The translations under genes were made by a program, and so were the position numbers. Positions 52,331 to 64,000 of a stretch of 64,000 nt of DNA are shown here, in pieces. The notes below the pieces were generated by a model that did not search any database, was not told the DNA's origin, and saw only the letters and a program-made list of their open reading frames with translations. The first letter of the stretch is position 1, and the number at the start of each line of letters is the position of its first letter. Origin of the DNA: Coturnix japonica (lineage: Eukaryota; Chordata; Aves; Galliformes; Phasianidae); assembly GCF_001577835.2 (NCBI RefSeq), contig NC_029516.1, forward strand, positions 79,396,390 to 79,460,389. Reading direction: 5' to 3'.

Positions 52331-55300
52331 TCAGTCCAGACCTTCCTCTGCCTGTTCTCACACAGCACTGAGCCCAAGGGCACCAGCAGACGTTCAAGCT
52401 GGTTTAAACTTTCCTAGTCAAATTGGTGGTTTTAACTCCTTGGTGTGTCTGCCTGTTAGTTGAAGGACTGAAGAACATACTTAGCTTCTGCTGGCCTTTT
52501 GAGAGCTCTGTTACTAACCAAAACCTCTGGTGGGTGAGAGAGGACAACAGCAGTGTCAATGGCCCTGTGTTACGTCTTGGGTATGTTGAGCTGCCCCATA
52601 ATTCATGAATGAAGGAACTGAATCCTCACATTCACCAGACTGAGCAAAACATCTTGTTTGAAAGTGGAGGTGAAATAATCTGCTTAATAGTACATTAATT
52701 CACATCATTGCTTTAAAAACAAATGAAGGAAATAATAATTTTGTTCTGCTCCTTTTGCTCCTACAGCTTAAAGTTGTAACTGCAAGGAAAACACAGCTGT
52801 GGAAAGGCATGACAGTGCATTATGTTACTGTTTTATAGGGAGCTTTATTTGTGGCTTATGGAGAGATAGGCTGGCAGGAGGATTGTGGGCGTGCTGGATA
52901 TAGTGTTCACTGGGAGAGAGGCTGTACTCCTACACAAGGGCTGCATCTTTGGTTCACTAACATTAGACACTGTTCTCTTGTCAGTTGGCCATGCATTACA
53001 GCAATGACTGCAATGGAAGTGTGGGAAGAGTGATATTTACCTTCCATGTGACACTGGGGGTTTGATGATAAAGAACGAGGTACCTGCGAATCATAAATGC
53101 TTCTGGGGATCTTAGTCTCAAGGACTGATGCGTTTGGAAAGCTCTGCTTAGGAACTGAAGCTGTTAGGAACTTAGAAATATCCATTTTTGTTCTCTTTCG
53201 GTAGGGCACAAACTAAAGTGTGATTTGTGAGGGAGAGCACAGACGCCTTCACTGGTGAGCAAGTACTTTGTCTTTGCATGGTAAATTCTACTCATGCCTG
53301 GCCTACCTCAAAAACATGACTGAGCACTCTGATGGATGGGAGCTTGAACAAAAGGATTTTCCATCACCTGAAAGGCTACAAACACAGCTTTCACTTGGCT
53401 GCAACACGGCCTCAACTTGACTTCTGTAAAGGGTGATATCATTGGCTTTAGCACCAAGTGAACCAGGTCAGCCTCTGTATTGTAAAAAATGTTTATTTTT
53501 TTAGAAGTACAGCAGATATCCTAGTGCTGTGATTCTCCTAACAAGCCATATTTAATCTAGTAGAATGATCTTTGTTTTCTGTTTTTTAATAATCCTTGTC
53601 TTTCTCACTGTTGTACATAGCTGTCTAGTAAACAAGGGAGAAATTGAGAGTAACATTAGTTAGTGGCCCCAGTAAGAGGCAAGTGGTGCTTGGCCAATAA
53701 CTGATTGAATAGCTAGGGCTTGTCTGTCCTTAAAATGCCACAGACTGATAAATGTGAGAGGTGGCTGAAAGACGTGCTCATATAGCCTTTTTTCTTTAAT
53801 TAAAATAAATGAAGACGCAAATAATTAAGCTATACTCAGTCTGCATAGGCGAGGCAAAATAGTTGAATTAGTGCTCAGGGATGCTTCAGATGATACGCTC
53901 TGTCAATGGCAGTTACAGGCTGTGTCTGAAGCTCTGAAGAGACCTGTGACTTCCGAAATGATTTCATCTGTTGGTAACTGTTAGTTGCATCAGAGGCCTG
54001 AAGTAGGCACACATCAATGCTGTCAAGGATGGGAAATTAAGGAAGAGTTTAAGGAGAAGAAAAGCAAGTATGAATGCTATGATTTCAAGCTGCTTTTCTA
54101 GATGCGAGAGATCTAACAAGTAAGCAGCGTGGTATTCATTCAGTGGGGGAGGTTAAAATTGATACTAAAACATACATTCAAAGTCAACTATTAATCACTT
54201 AATGTTTAGTAATCAATTGTCACCCACTTCCATACTTTGGTAAGGTCTCATTTAAACTTGCAATAAAAACTTCCAAAAACAAATCAAAGACGCATCAATT
54301 CTGTGCGTGCTCACTCTCCTGTGAGGGAAGACGTGTATCCAAAATATAAATGTATGTGTGCAGATCTTTGTAGACTGGTTATTATCTGTACAAGGTTTTT
54401 TTTGAGAATGTAGATATTTGACCTTTCCAGGTTCAAACCTAGCTGAATTCATCATTCATCTTCACGTACTGAAAAGGACAGCCAAAATGTTTTCTTCCTC
54501 TGGAGGTAATGTTGGCTGTAATTTGAAGAAATTATGCAAAGGGCACAATGTGCTGTTGTACGGTATTAAATTGTGCCCTACAATATTAGACTCAAGAAGC
54601 TTCCTGAATGCCTTCTCAAGTGTTATCAGAAATCATCATTTAAACCCTTGCTCAGTCTTCACAGGCATATTAAGACCTCTGTTTTGATTAAGGAAAAATA
54701 GCTACAAGCAATATGCAAGAGAATTCAGGTTTTAGTTGAACTAACTTGGCTTTATTCATGAACATTTTTTCCTTCCTTGTTTTTTTGCAGTTTGCATGTC
54801 ATTGCTACTTAGCAAAGGGAGACCCTGAAAAATGAGCAAACTCTGTTTTGAAGTCCAGTTTGGATAGGAAAAAAATGAAATAAAAATGCGGCTTGTAGCT
54901 GAGTCTTGTAGCTCTCTAGAGCACCCTGATAATTTAGTGGGCTGGTGCATGCAAGATAGGGCTTTGTAGATCATAAGGTTGTTCAAGTCTGAGATAATTG
55001 TGTCTTTGCTATTTGTATTCAGTGGCAAAAGTGTGATTCATCTTCTGTCTTGAATGTGTCTCTTTGACAACTGACTACAGTCTGTCTAGAAAACAAAACT
55101 GGATTTATACACGCAGTTTCCAGGCAGACTGTGGTCGGTAAGCTGATCCCTGTCTCCCTCCTCTCCTAGCAGTAGGTTGGTATAGTGCAAGATGAGATCT
55201 TTCTTCTAGGGAGTTGAATTGCTGGTATACCAGTTTTCCCTGTGAAATCTGTGCAGTAGAGTCAGGCATCTCAGCTGTGGCTCGAGGCTGTTGCATGGAC

Positions 55301-55687
55301 TCTCTGCAGCCTTTCCCTTAATTGAGGACTCAGTGGGCTGAGGTGGAGGGGTAGGAAGGGATGTCACAGGTTATAGCAAGCTGCCCCTGGTTAAGTCAGA
55401 GTCTTGGAGAGACGGGAAACCAAGTTAGGTTGTCAAAAAATATGCAACAGGAAGTCACAGCCCTAACAGAGAATGATGTGGGTAAAACCAAGCGTCACGG
55501 TCAGAGCATGAATAAACCAAGAAGTCTGTGATTTGTAACAGTGGTTTCTGTAGTAGTGGGGAAGAATAGGGAGGCAGAACAGGCCTGGAAGCCATGGCAA
55601 AAGCAAGGAAATGGGAGGCTTCTGAAACTAATTGATGTGAGTATCATGTTGACTCAGGTCAGAAAGGGATAACAGGCATACTCTGAT

Positions 55688-55729
55688 ATGCATTAATTAC
55701 AGAAGCTGAAATGAAACTGCTTAATTACC
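55688..55729. promoter_or_regulatory. Candidate homeodomain/POU cluster
   Basis: ATGCATTAATTA at 55688-55699 and CTTAATTACC at 55720-55729 give two TAATTA cores within 42 bp in otherwise featureless intergenic DNA. Function is only inferred. Confidence 0.25.
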
Positions 55730-56420
55730 AGTTCATGTGAGCAAAGTAATGGCTCAAAGCCAACAACCATTTCTGGAGGATGTATGTGAAAGCACATTTC
55801 TCAGAAATTGAGTAATTGGCTCATATTAACCTTTCATGCTGGCCTGGAATCAGCAGCATCCATTGGGGAATCTAAAAGTAAGCCTATCATTGTGAGGAGA
55901 TGGTATTTTTTTTTTAACCTCCATGCTTTCTTATATAGGAAACATGTAGCTAATGGCTACAGAAAGGAAACAGCAATATTCAGTTTAATAACGTGATTTC
56001 ATTTCTTACCTGTTTTCTGTCTTATTTCGGTTTGCTAACCTGTGTTACTTGGAAACAGGGAAAGAAACCACCGAACTGTAATTTCTCTATTTAAAAGTAA
56101 AGGTGGGAAAAGGAAATAACAGGTTTTAGGTCTTGGCTAGAAGTCAGATTCCTGCCTGCTCACTCCTCTCCAAAGCTGGACATGTGGAGAGAACAGGAAG
56201 AACACGGAAGAGGAAAAGGCTTGTGAGCTGAGATAAAGGTTGTTTTGCCTGCAACAGTAATTGGTAAACTGACTCTAATTGGAGAAAACTGAATTAATTT
56301 GTTGCCAACTAAAACAAAAATGCAGCTGCTAGTTTGGGAGGTGGGAAACAAAAAGGCCAACACTGAAATAACACCTTTCCTCCTCTGCTTTCCCAAGTTC
56401 ATCTTTTGCTCCTGTCTTGT

Positions 56421-56454
56421 CTGCTTGGTTACTTGTGGGGAAGTAACCAAGCAG
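56421..56454. repeat. Perfect 14-bp inverted repeat, 6-base loop
   Basis: CTGCTTGGTTACTT (56421-56434), loop GTGGGG, AAGTAACCAAGCAG (56441-56454). About 10 bp further on, AGCTATGGTC is directly repeated (56464-56483). Confidence 0.95.
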
Positions 56455-57360
56455 CATGGTGAGAGCTATGGTCAGCTATGGTCAGCATACTTCTGACTTA
56501 TGGTCAGAGCTTCTCTCTGCCACTCCTGCCTTCTCCGCAGGATGCAGCTCTTAAGGAAAACCTGTGTGTTCTGGTATGGTCTCCTCTGTGGTCTGTGTCA
56601 TGGATATCTGCTCCTACAGCAGGAGCTCCTTTTTCTCCTCCTCTGCCCTTAGTTTTCCATCTGCTTCTTGTTAATTTTCTTCTCTCCATCAGGCATTTTT
56701 TCTCTTCCTGAAATACATTTTCCCAGCAGTGTCACCAGGCTGGCTGATGTGTTCAGCTGTGCCCTGCTATGGGCATACTGGAGATGACTGGCACTGGCTA
56801 TATTCAGCACAGAGCAAACACTTGCCTCTTTTCACACAGCTGCATCGCCCTGCTGCCAATGCTTTGCCTCTTACAGCCAATACAAACACTCAATTAGAGG
56901 CTGTTTGGGGTAAATTCTATTTTCTGCTTCATTTATTTCATGCAAGTGGCTCAGATGATACAGCCTAGGTATGAGAAAGAGGCATTATAATGTTATTTAC
57001 CTCACTGAAGGGAACGGAAATAACTTCTGTCTCAGCTAGCCTTAGTAATCTGGAGAATATGGCATCAATTTTCTTCCCAGGTTTAAAGCATACATCTAGC
57101 ACTACAGGTTCTGATTGACTTTTATTATTGTCTTACTAACAAACCGTGGTTATTTTTGTCTTCTCAAGGAAAAAAATATTTGAAGTTAAACTGCTGAAGG
57201 CCACTTACTAGCAGTGTTCTCCAAACTTTAATTCTAGGGCCTGTCCTTTCCATCTGAAGTAGCTACATATTCCACTCTAGTTCTGTCAAAATTATGTGTA
57301 ATTTAAATAATTAGGAAAAAGAAAAAAAAAGTGGGAGATGAATGCAAGCAATTATACACA

Positions 57361-57426
57361 GTAATATGTATAAATGTAATGTGTATATGTATGTGTATGT
57401 ACATACGCGTGTGTGTATATATATGT
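57361..57426. repeat. TG/TA-rich microsatellite
   Basis: Imperfect alternating purine-pyrimidine sequence (GTGTATATGTATGTGTATGT and similar), with a short CGCG step. It could adopt Z-DNA or cruciform forms. Confidence 0.85.
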
Positions 57427-58638
57427 TACTAAAGTGTTAATAAGGCCTGGAGCTTGTGGTGCGACATTATAAGGATAAAATACATTGCAGTTCTAGCTGA
57501 AATAACAAAAATTAGATATTGAAGACACTGACACTGTGCTTCAAGGCATAGGCCATGAATAACCTATAGACAAAATATCTTAATTTACAAGCACTTCATG
57601 TAACTGTAGGATTTCTTGACCCATAGACCCATATTTGAAGATTTCTATTGCTCGTTGCAGCTATGGAGCATAGATTTTGCTTGGAGCTTGTGTTATGAGG
57701 TCTGGCTGTGTCTTTTCTTTCTATCCTGTATCTCTCCATGATTATGTTGCTAATGTGTTTATGATCTTTAGTGTAGGCTTGATATATTCAATGATAAATT
57801 CAGAGAATATGTACTTTTTAAAAATTAAGTTGCCCTTTTTCCAATGCCATTTCCAAACTTGACCCACGGAAGGCATTAAAACTGCTAATCACTTAAAAGT
57901 GCAGACAGCTCTATAGTTAGTATCCATTGAAGAAAGTACTGTTTTACATCCTCTATAAATATTTAATTAGCAGAGAAAATAGGATGCTACTATTATGGTA
58001 CCAGTGACTTCCTGCCTTTCATTACAAAAAAGGAGTCTCGGTTTGAAACTTCATCCGTTTTAACAATATAAAATATGCTTATTTCTAGGCTACTATAAAG
58101 TAATTAAATTTGAACCTTCAAAAGGTACTTTATTAAATTCAATGCGTCAAATGCTATTTTTGTTCACAATGGTCATTTGCTACTTGAAGCACTCTTTACT
58201 TGAGGTGCTTACATTTTTTTTTCCTTCTTTGTACTTGCTTAATTTTTCTTTCATTTACATTTTATTTGGTATCTTTTTTTTCTTGTTCATGGCAACTGAT
58301 TTTCATAGATTTTAATGATGCATCGATTTCAGCACTCTGATTTGATGTGTTAACAAGCTGGAATCCATTTCAGCTTTAAGAAAAAAGACTATGAAAAGCC
58401 TGTTATATTCAGACTGACTTTGATGTCTAAAGTTACTTGATAGCATCCTTCTAATATTCACAAATGAGCAACAGGGCAGATGAGATTACAACTGGAAACT
58501 CATCAAAGTAAATTGATGCCTCTTTTGGTTCTGGTCATTGCTGTTAGCTGTCTTCAGCTTCAGAAGGAGGAGCAGCGCTTGGGGAAAAAGTGCAAGGCTT
58601 TCTTAGCTGAGACAAGCAATAAAATTAATTTTGCTGGA

Positions 58639-58689
58639 ATGGATGAAAGAATTGATCACCCAGTAGCGAAGCCTGAAGATGACCTAAGT
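58639..58689 (+). CDS. TMPRSS7: TMPRSS7 first coding exon
   Basis: Seventeen codons, MDERIDHPVAKPEDDLS, ending at donor AGT|GTAAGT in phase 0. The same frame is open upstream to an ATG at 58480, which has a weak context; human TMPRSS7 starts at the position used here. Confidence 0.8.
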
Positions 58690-61600
58690 GTAAGTAGGTT
58701 CAATTAAACATTCTTTGTTTCATATATTTCTTGACATTATTAGATCTGTTATGATCTAATTCTCAAGTACTAACCTTCGCATTCCAAGATTTCTTATATC
58801 TTTACATTTTATAGCTTGATCTGTAAAAGTCCATGTATGTTTATTTGCCTTCCAATTGTTAATAACATGTTTTTTCAGACAACTGAAATAATGAGATTGT
58901 TCAAGTAACAATGTGAAAAGCTTATATTAGTAACATGGCAGCATGTTTTTCCAGAATGAAATCTATTTCTCGACAAGAAAGTCAACACTGGAGTAGGTGA
59001 AGTGTTTGTGGGTTTTGTTTTTGGTTGTTTTTTTTTCCCCTGAGGTGATACAGAATAGGATTACTGCATGAACATTAACACACAACAAAGAAGCGGATAA
59101 ATAATTTAGTGACAGTCGAATTGCAATTTTAGCCAGAAAACACTTGTAGAATACAGAAAGTAAACTGCAGCAACAAAGAAATAAATTAATAATTGTGATC
59201 CCTATTCAGGGAACGTAACAGCTGAACTTTTGCTTCTGTCTTCCTTACTACAAACTGTTTGTGATAAACTAATTTAACTTAGGGAAATATTTAAAATGTA
59301 GAGCACAGCATTCAATACTGCTCTGAATTTTGAAACAGAAACAGCCTTGACAGGTGAAGTACAACTTTTTAAAAAATAAGATTACCATTGCAGTAGATGC
59401 AATGAAGACATAATACACTGTTCCCAGTGTATACTCATGTTCCGGTGACATCAACCCCATGTAATTTCTATTGATCCTTGACAGAGATCTCTGTTTGTTT
59501 GTTTGTTTTTTTCTCCTAAGAAATAAATCTGCCTGGTTAGGTCTACAGATATGAACAAGAATGAAATGTCAAGATTTCCTCCAATTTTTATTGGAGGAAA
59601 TGATTAAAGCAGCAAGTGTACCAGTTGATCTATAAAATGACTCAAATTTCAGATCCTAAACATTGTTGAGCTGTCTTAAGTTACCCTGAGAGTATAAGTG
59701 AAGTTTACAGGAAAGAACAAGGCTCAAAACAAACAACCAAGCAAATTGTTCTGGATCCTTATGTTAAATTGTGCTCAATAAGGCCTTACAAATACAACAG
59801 GCAAATTATGTTCTTTTAGAGAACATAGAAAATAAGTACTGGTATTATCCTAGACCGAAGATATAGGTCAGGACTCTTTCAGTCAAGTTTTTTCACATTT
59901 TGTATGAACAAATTGTGAAGTGTACTACTGAGTCTAATTATTCCAGTATTAAATTTATTAATGTCTTTAACTCTCTTTCGTACATTCTCAGCTCTGCAAT
60001 CAAAGGTGGTTAGCTGTTGTGTTTAACTGTGGGCCTGGCGGGATGTTTGTCATGATGGGTCTTCGCTTCTGTCTGTTTGGATATACAGAGCTCTCTCATC
60101 TAAAGCATTGCTAGGGCATAATGTCAGAGAATCAGACAAATACAGGATGGTGAATACTTCTGAAGGTGATCTACCAAGTGCTATTTTCAAACAGAGCAAA
60201 GCAGAACAGATTTCTGGGGCCTAGTCCCTCTGAGTTTTGAAGAACTCTAGGGATGGCTCAGGTGTGCAGCCTTCAGGGCAAAATCCTGTATTTTTCATGT
60301 GTTCAAATGGAATTTCCCTTGCTTCCGTAGGTGACTGTTGCAGCTGTCTCTTCATTGTGCTTCATAGAAAGAAGTGTGGCTGTATGTTCTCTGTAACCCA
60401 CTTTAGACAGGGAAATATATGACTAGCATAGCTCACACTGATTTTTCTTGCAGCTCTCAGATTTTCCCAATACAATACAAGCTGTAGCTCTCACCTATTA
60501 GTGGCAATTCTCTGTTGTCGTTCCAGCTTATCAGCATCTCTGTAAGCAATGAATTAACATAGCAACCGATGTTGATAATTTGGTGGGCAGTTCTTGGATA
60601 GGTAATTCCTCAATTACAATTGGTAATGTTGAAGAATGAGCCTTGTGTCTACATTTTTTTTATTCCACAATACACCACATATTCTATCTTTCAAGAGTCC
60701 TCTAAGAATTAAATGATGGCAAGTAGTCTGGAAGCTTGTTGCAGTCTGTCTCCTCCCTATCTACTCCTGATAGCCCTGCAGAGATATGGAGGCCTATTCA
60801 GCACAGGGAACAGCTCAGTTTCCATTAGACAAGGCTTGTGCTGAGATATGTGTATCTGTTCTGTTGTGGCTGTGAGCTCTCCTATGTACTTGAGTAGTCT
60901 GTACCTCAGTAGAGGTAGCCTACATGCACCTGAGCAAACAGTGTGATGGTTGACAATGGGTCGTGACAAGAGGTTCCTCTTTTGAATAGCTGGGAGATGA
61001 TGCAATTCTGAGTATGTCCCAGCCCACATGTAGCATAAAATTGTCTGAAGAGCGAGGGAAATGCATATTGAAACGGTCATGAAAATTAAGATGTTCCAAA
61101 AGACTGAATCTAAAATGAGCTTTTTCCTTAAATTTTTAAGTGGTGAAGTTCATCCTTGTATTCATGAAATCTTGAACCAGGTCTTTTTGACCCAAAATCT
61201 TTTATGTACTTTATACAAGTCTTCCCACAAAAAGCTCTTTCTACTGACTTTTGACAGGAGTATGTTAGCACCTTGCTCAAGGAGATCCCACAGCTTTCCA
61301 AGGCATCCTCATGACTGCCTCCCTCTCACAAGCACCAACGTATTTGTGAGATGTTTCTTGAATCTTCCCTATTATGTGGCAATATTATGTAACTTATAGT
61401 TGTGATATGAAAAGCAAATGTTTTTCTGTAGTTATAATTTTAAATTTAGCTAGGCATCATGGCCTTGTCTATCTTCACACCCAATGCACTCAGTTATTAA
61501 AGCTTTGAATGGCCCAGGAACTTGCCGACTAATCTCTGTGTGGATGAGACAATGAGTCAACATGGAAAGATAGCTGAACCTTCACCTGATGCTGCTAGGA

Positions 61601-63797
61601 AATATTTGACTATCACAGGAGCTCTCCATGCAGGAATTTTATGAAATCCCATGGATTTTCCCTGGCAGCTCTTGCTGTGCATGTACCAACTGATAGATGG
61701 TATTTGTATGCTTACATGAATCGATTTTTTTGCATGGAGAATCTGTTTGTACCAGGTACTCCCTCAGGCATTTTCATCTGAAGAACAGACAAAATGATGA
61801 ATAAATAACGTAGGGAGTAGAAACTGCTCCTGTAAATGCAGATATGGTAACATACTAGTCTTTCAAACTGAGTTAAGACAGTCAGGGATATTATGAATAG
61901 TTTAGGACAACTGGGAATGTCGTTCAAAATAATCTTTTAAGGGGCTGCAAATCCAGATACTAAGCTTGTCTAGGTTCTATACAAACAAGAATTTGATTGT
62001 TTCTTCCTGTCCACTGGTGAGAATTTTTTAATGGGAGCTGGATACACAGGAAGAGACTGCCCAAACCCATGATTCTTCATCCTGAAAGGAAGCTGAGTAC
62101 ATTAGGAGTAGCCATGGTCTGAGAAGAAAGTGTGCTTTATTTTTGGAAGAGCAGTGATGCTTTGACCATAGGCTTGGGAGGAAGCAAGGATAGTGTGCAT
62201 GCATGCACCTGTCTCCTGGTTCCTTAGCAGGGAAATGAGGAGCATAGTACTGGGAAAAGGACAGACTATCTGAACGCCTCACTAACACTTCCATTCTATT
62301 TCATGCAAAGGGAGGAACAAATGACTAAACATGTGCCTGTTTGCCAGCTCTTTAGAAAAAAGAGGGTTAATTTACACTAATAGGAGATGCACAAGATACA
62401 AACATTTGTTCAGATGGTTAATTTTGGATTCCTACCACATAGTAAGCTGTTATCCTGGGGCCCATTGTGTTTTTACATGCCTTCTGCAATTGGCTGGAAA
62501 AAAAGTACCTTGCTTTCTGGCTACAGTTTAAAGTGCTGCTGCATTAATAATTGTTTTGTATGTGCAGTAACAGATGATTGAGTGTGGGTTTCTGTTCTAG
62601 CTTTTTATTAGTCAAATGCTTTTATGTTTGCTTGTTGTCTCTCACCTTATTTTAGGTAGCCAACATCTCAGTCCAAATGGTGTCTACAGAAGACAAGTTG
62701 GTAAAGAGGATTCTGGCGAGGAAAAAACATGGCAAGCTGAGGAAAAAAGAAAAGATGCTGTGGAATTTTCAAAACCAAATAATTCTTTTTACCCTCATTT
62801 TATTTGTTTTAGGAGTTGTAACCTGGACTTTACTGTGGCTCTTCATTGGTGAGTTGCTGAAAGCTCAGGCCTCTTTCAAATGTTGCTAATAACATCTTCA
62901 GTTGTTTGTAGGATCTCCCTTGTCTTGAAGGCTTTTCCTTAAAGAACAGAACAAACAAACAAACCCTCATGAATCTTATTTAAATGGGACATGGAAGAAT
63001 TTTGAATATCTTTGTTAGAACTTCATATGATTGCCTGCTGTTATTTTTGTAAATTCACAGCTTTTGGTTTATATATTGTGCTTTGTCTTTTATCAAGGAA
63101 TACACGAAGCATTTCTTATATGCTAGCTAATTGTTATGTGTGCGAGCTAATTGGGCATATAGTTCTGATAACTTGATTCCTCATAAATTGTGACTTCCAC
63201 TGTCTTTCTTGGCCTGCTGGAGGCTAGGTAAATCTTTTCCTTGTGCAGAACAGACTTAATGAAGGAGGAAAATATAGAAAGTAACTACTTTTTTTCATGA
63301 TCTGTAAAAACACTAGACAGGTCAAGGAAAGAAATTATAGTTCCTGTGGTGTTTTGCCTTCTTGCTTAATGTGGACAGTGAAAGCCTTGGCACTAATACT
63401 GCCTAAGGTTCCTTAAGTACACCCCAGGATGTGGATGTTGACATTGCCTTCATTATGCTTGTTCATTCATACCATTGTATCTTGTACGCACTAAACAGGT
63501 TCTTAATTAACCTTCATATCATAGTACTCATCTAAATCACCTGGCCATGATAATTTAGAGTTGATTTGGTAGTTCTCTCCACTGTAAGGCTGAATGGATG
63601 AACTTGGTTTAGCATTTATGTGTTACTTTAAAAATAACAAGAGGTTTTTTTCTTTGTTTCTTGCAGTTCAGGCAGAAAACAAAGATGCATTGTACTTCGT
63701 TGGGTTGTTCCGTGTTGCCAACATAGAGTTTCTCCCTGAATATAGGCAGAAGGAGTCAAAAGAATTTCTCTCCATGGCACAGAACATCCAGCATGTG
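58639..63797 (+). CDS. TMPRSS7: TMPRSS7 (matriptase-3), N-terminal part, 3 exons
   Basis: Type II transmembrane serine protease; the family has a cytoplasmic tail, one membrane helix, a SEA domain, CUB and LDLR-A modules and a trypsin-like domain. Exons 58639-58689, 62656-62848 and 63667-63797 join in frame to 125 codons. Residues 1-58 are a basic cytoplasmic tail (VKRILARKKHGKLRKKEK), about 59-81 is the membrane helix (QIILFTLILFVLGVVTWTLL), and the SEA domain begins at ENKDALYFVGLFRVANIEFL and continues EYRQKESKEFLS. Basic residues before the helix fit an inside N-terminus. MDERIDHPVAKPEDDLS aligns with the human start MDKENSDVSAAPADLK. ATG 58639 has G at -3 and +4. The remaining exons lie beyond the window, so the protease domain is not seen. 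Confidence 0.93.
59574..59601. repeat. Perfect 12-bp inverted repeat with TTTT loop
   Basis: ATTTCCTCCAAT (59574-59585), loop TTTT, ATTGGAGGAAAT (59590-59601), in TMPRSS7 intron 1. Confidence 0.95.
62656..62848 (+). CDS. TMPRSS7: TMPRSS7 exon 2, membrane anchor
   Basis: Acceptor TTATTTTAG, donor ATTG|GTGAGT, 193 bases. Reads VANISVQMVSTEDKLVKRIL, a Lys/Arg-rich stretch, and then the membrane helix ending TLLWLFI. Confidence 0.93.
63667..63797 (+). CDS. TMPRSS7: TMPRSS7 exon 3, start of SEA domain
   Basis: Acceptor TTTCTTGCAG, donor GTG|GTAAGA, 131 bases, ending in phase 0. Reads VQAENKDALYFVGLFRVANI and EFLPEYRQKESKEFLSMAQN, close to the human SEA start. Confidence 0.95.
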
Positions 63798-63902
63798 GTA
63801 AGATGAGTGGGCTGCTTGGCTAGCAACAAGTAGCAAGAACTAGAGCTGTAAACAGGAGGTGCGAATTTCAGGTGCCATTGAGTCTGCTGTGGTATTCTGT
63901 TC

Positions 63903-64000
63903 CTCTCTTTCTCTCCTTTCTTTCTTTCTCTCCTTTCTTTCTTTCTCTCCTTTCTTTCTTTCTCTCCTTTCTTTCTTTCTCTCCTTTCTTTCTTTCTCTC
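63903..64000. repeat. 17-bp polypyrimidine tandem repeat, cut by window end
   Basis: About five to six near-identical copies of CTCTCCTTTCTTTCTTT with a strict 17-bp period (copies begin at 63911, 63928 and so on). All-pyrimidine strand; extends past the window. Confidence 0.95.

Larger units (their letters stand above)
42810..58400. other. Intergenic DNA between TAGLN3 and TMPRSS7
   Basis: About 15.6 kb with no protein-coding exon I can support on either strand. It contains an LTR-like or promoter-like segment (43430-43623), CR1 pieces (44418-44657, 47248-47605), a perfect hairpin (56421-56454), a TG/TA microsatellite (57361-57426) and AT-rich stretches that could hold regulatory elements of either neighbour. 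Confidence 0.6.

Overview
This is vertebrate nuclear DNA, almost certainly from a bird and probably from chicken or a close galliform relative. Small host exons with GT/AG borders sit in AT-rich introns. The interspersed repeats I can recognise are nearly all CR1 LINE fragments, several with the typical ATTCTRTG-type 3' ends, and there are no Alu- or L1-like sequences. Gene order and predicted peptides match the vertebrate block PHLDB2 - ABHD10 - TAGLN3 - TMPRSS7 (human 3q13.2). All four genes read on the + strand. Assignments rest on recall of the human proteins, not on a search.

Layout. 224-20277: the last eleven recognisable coding exons of PHLDB2 (LL5-beta), covering a serine/proline-rich region, a coiled coil and the C-terminal PH domain, followed by a ~1.75 kb 3' UTR. 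About 22.8-26.45 kb: ABHD10, a complete five-exon mitochondrial serine hydrolase that starts in a short CpG-rich segment with two NRF1-like motifs. 26.45-33.1 kb: intergenic with one CR1 copy. 33.1-42.8 kb: TAGLN3, with all four coding exons (199 codons) and a possible upstream non-coding exon. 42.8-58.4 kb: a gene-poor interval with CR1 pieces, an LTR-like or promoter-like segment near 43.45-43.62 kb and a perfect 14-bp hairpin. 58639 to the end: the first three coding exons of TMPRSS7 (matriptase-3), i.e. cytoplasmic tail, transmembrane anchor and start of the SEA domain. The gene runs off the right edge in an intron that ends in a 17-bp polypyrimidine tandem repeat.

The genes do not form a functional pathway. 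They are neighbours by conserved synteny: a cortical PIP3-binding scaffold, a mitochondrial depalmitoylase, a neuronal calponin-family protein and a membrane serine protease.

I found no undescribed multi-gene system. The least expected signals are several short, perfect inverted repeats with tiny loops in non-coding DNA (11325-11354, 56421-56454, 59574-59601, and the palindrome 2120-2140), more than chance would give. Others are the promoter-like segment at 43.45-43.62 kb, the paired NRF1-like sites at ABHD10, and a PHLDB2 exon whose obvious splice acceptor is out of frame. No rRNA, tRNA, CRISPR array or bacterial feature was seen.
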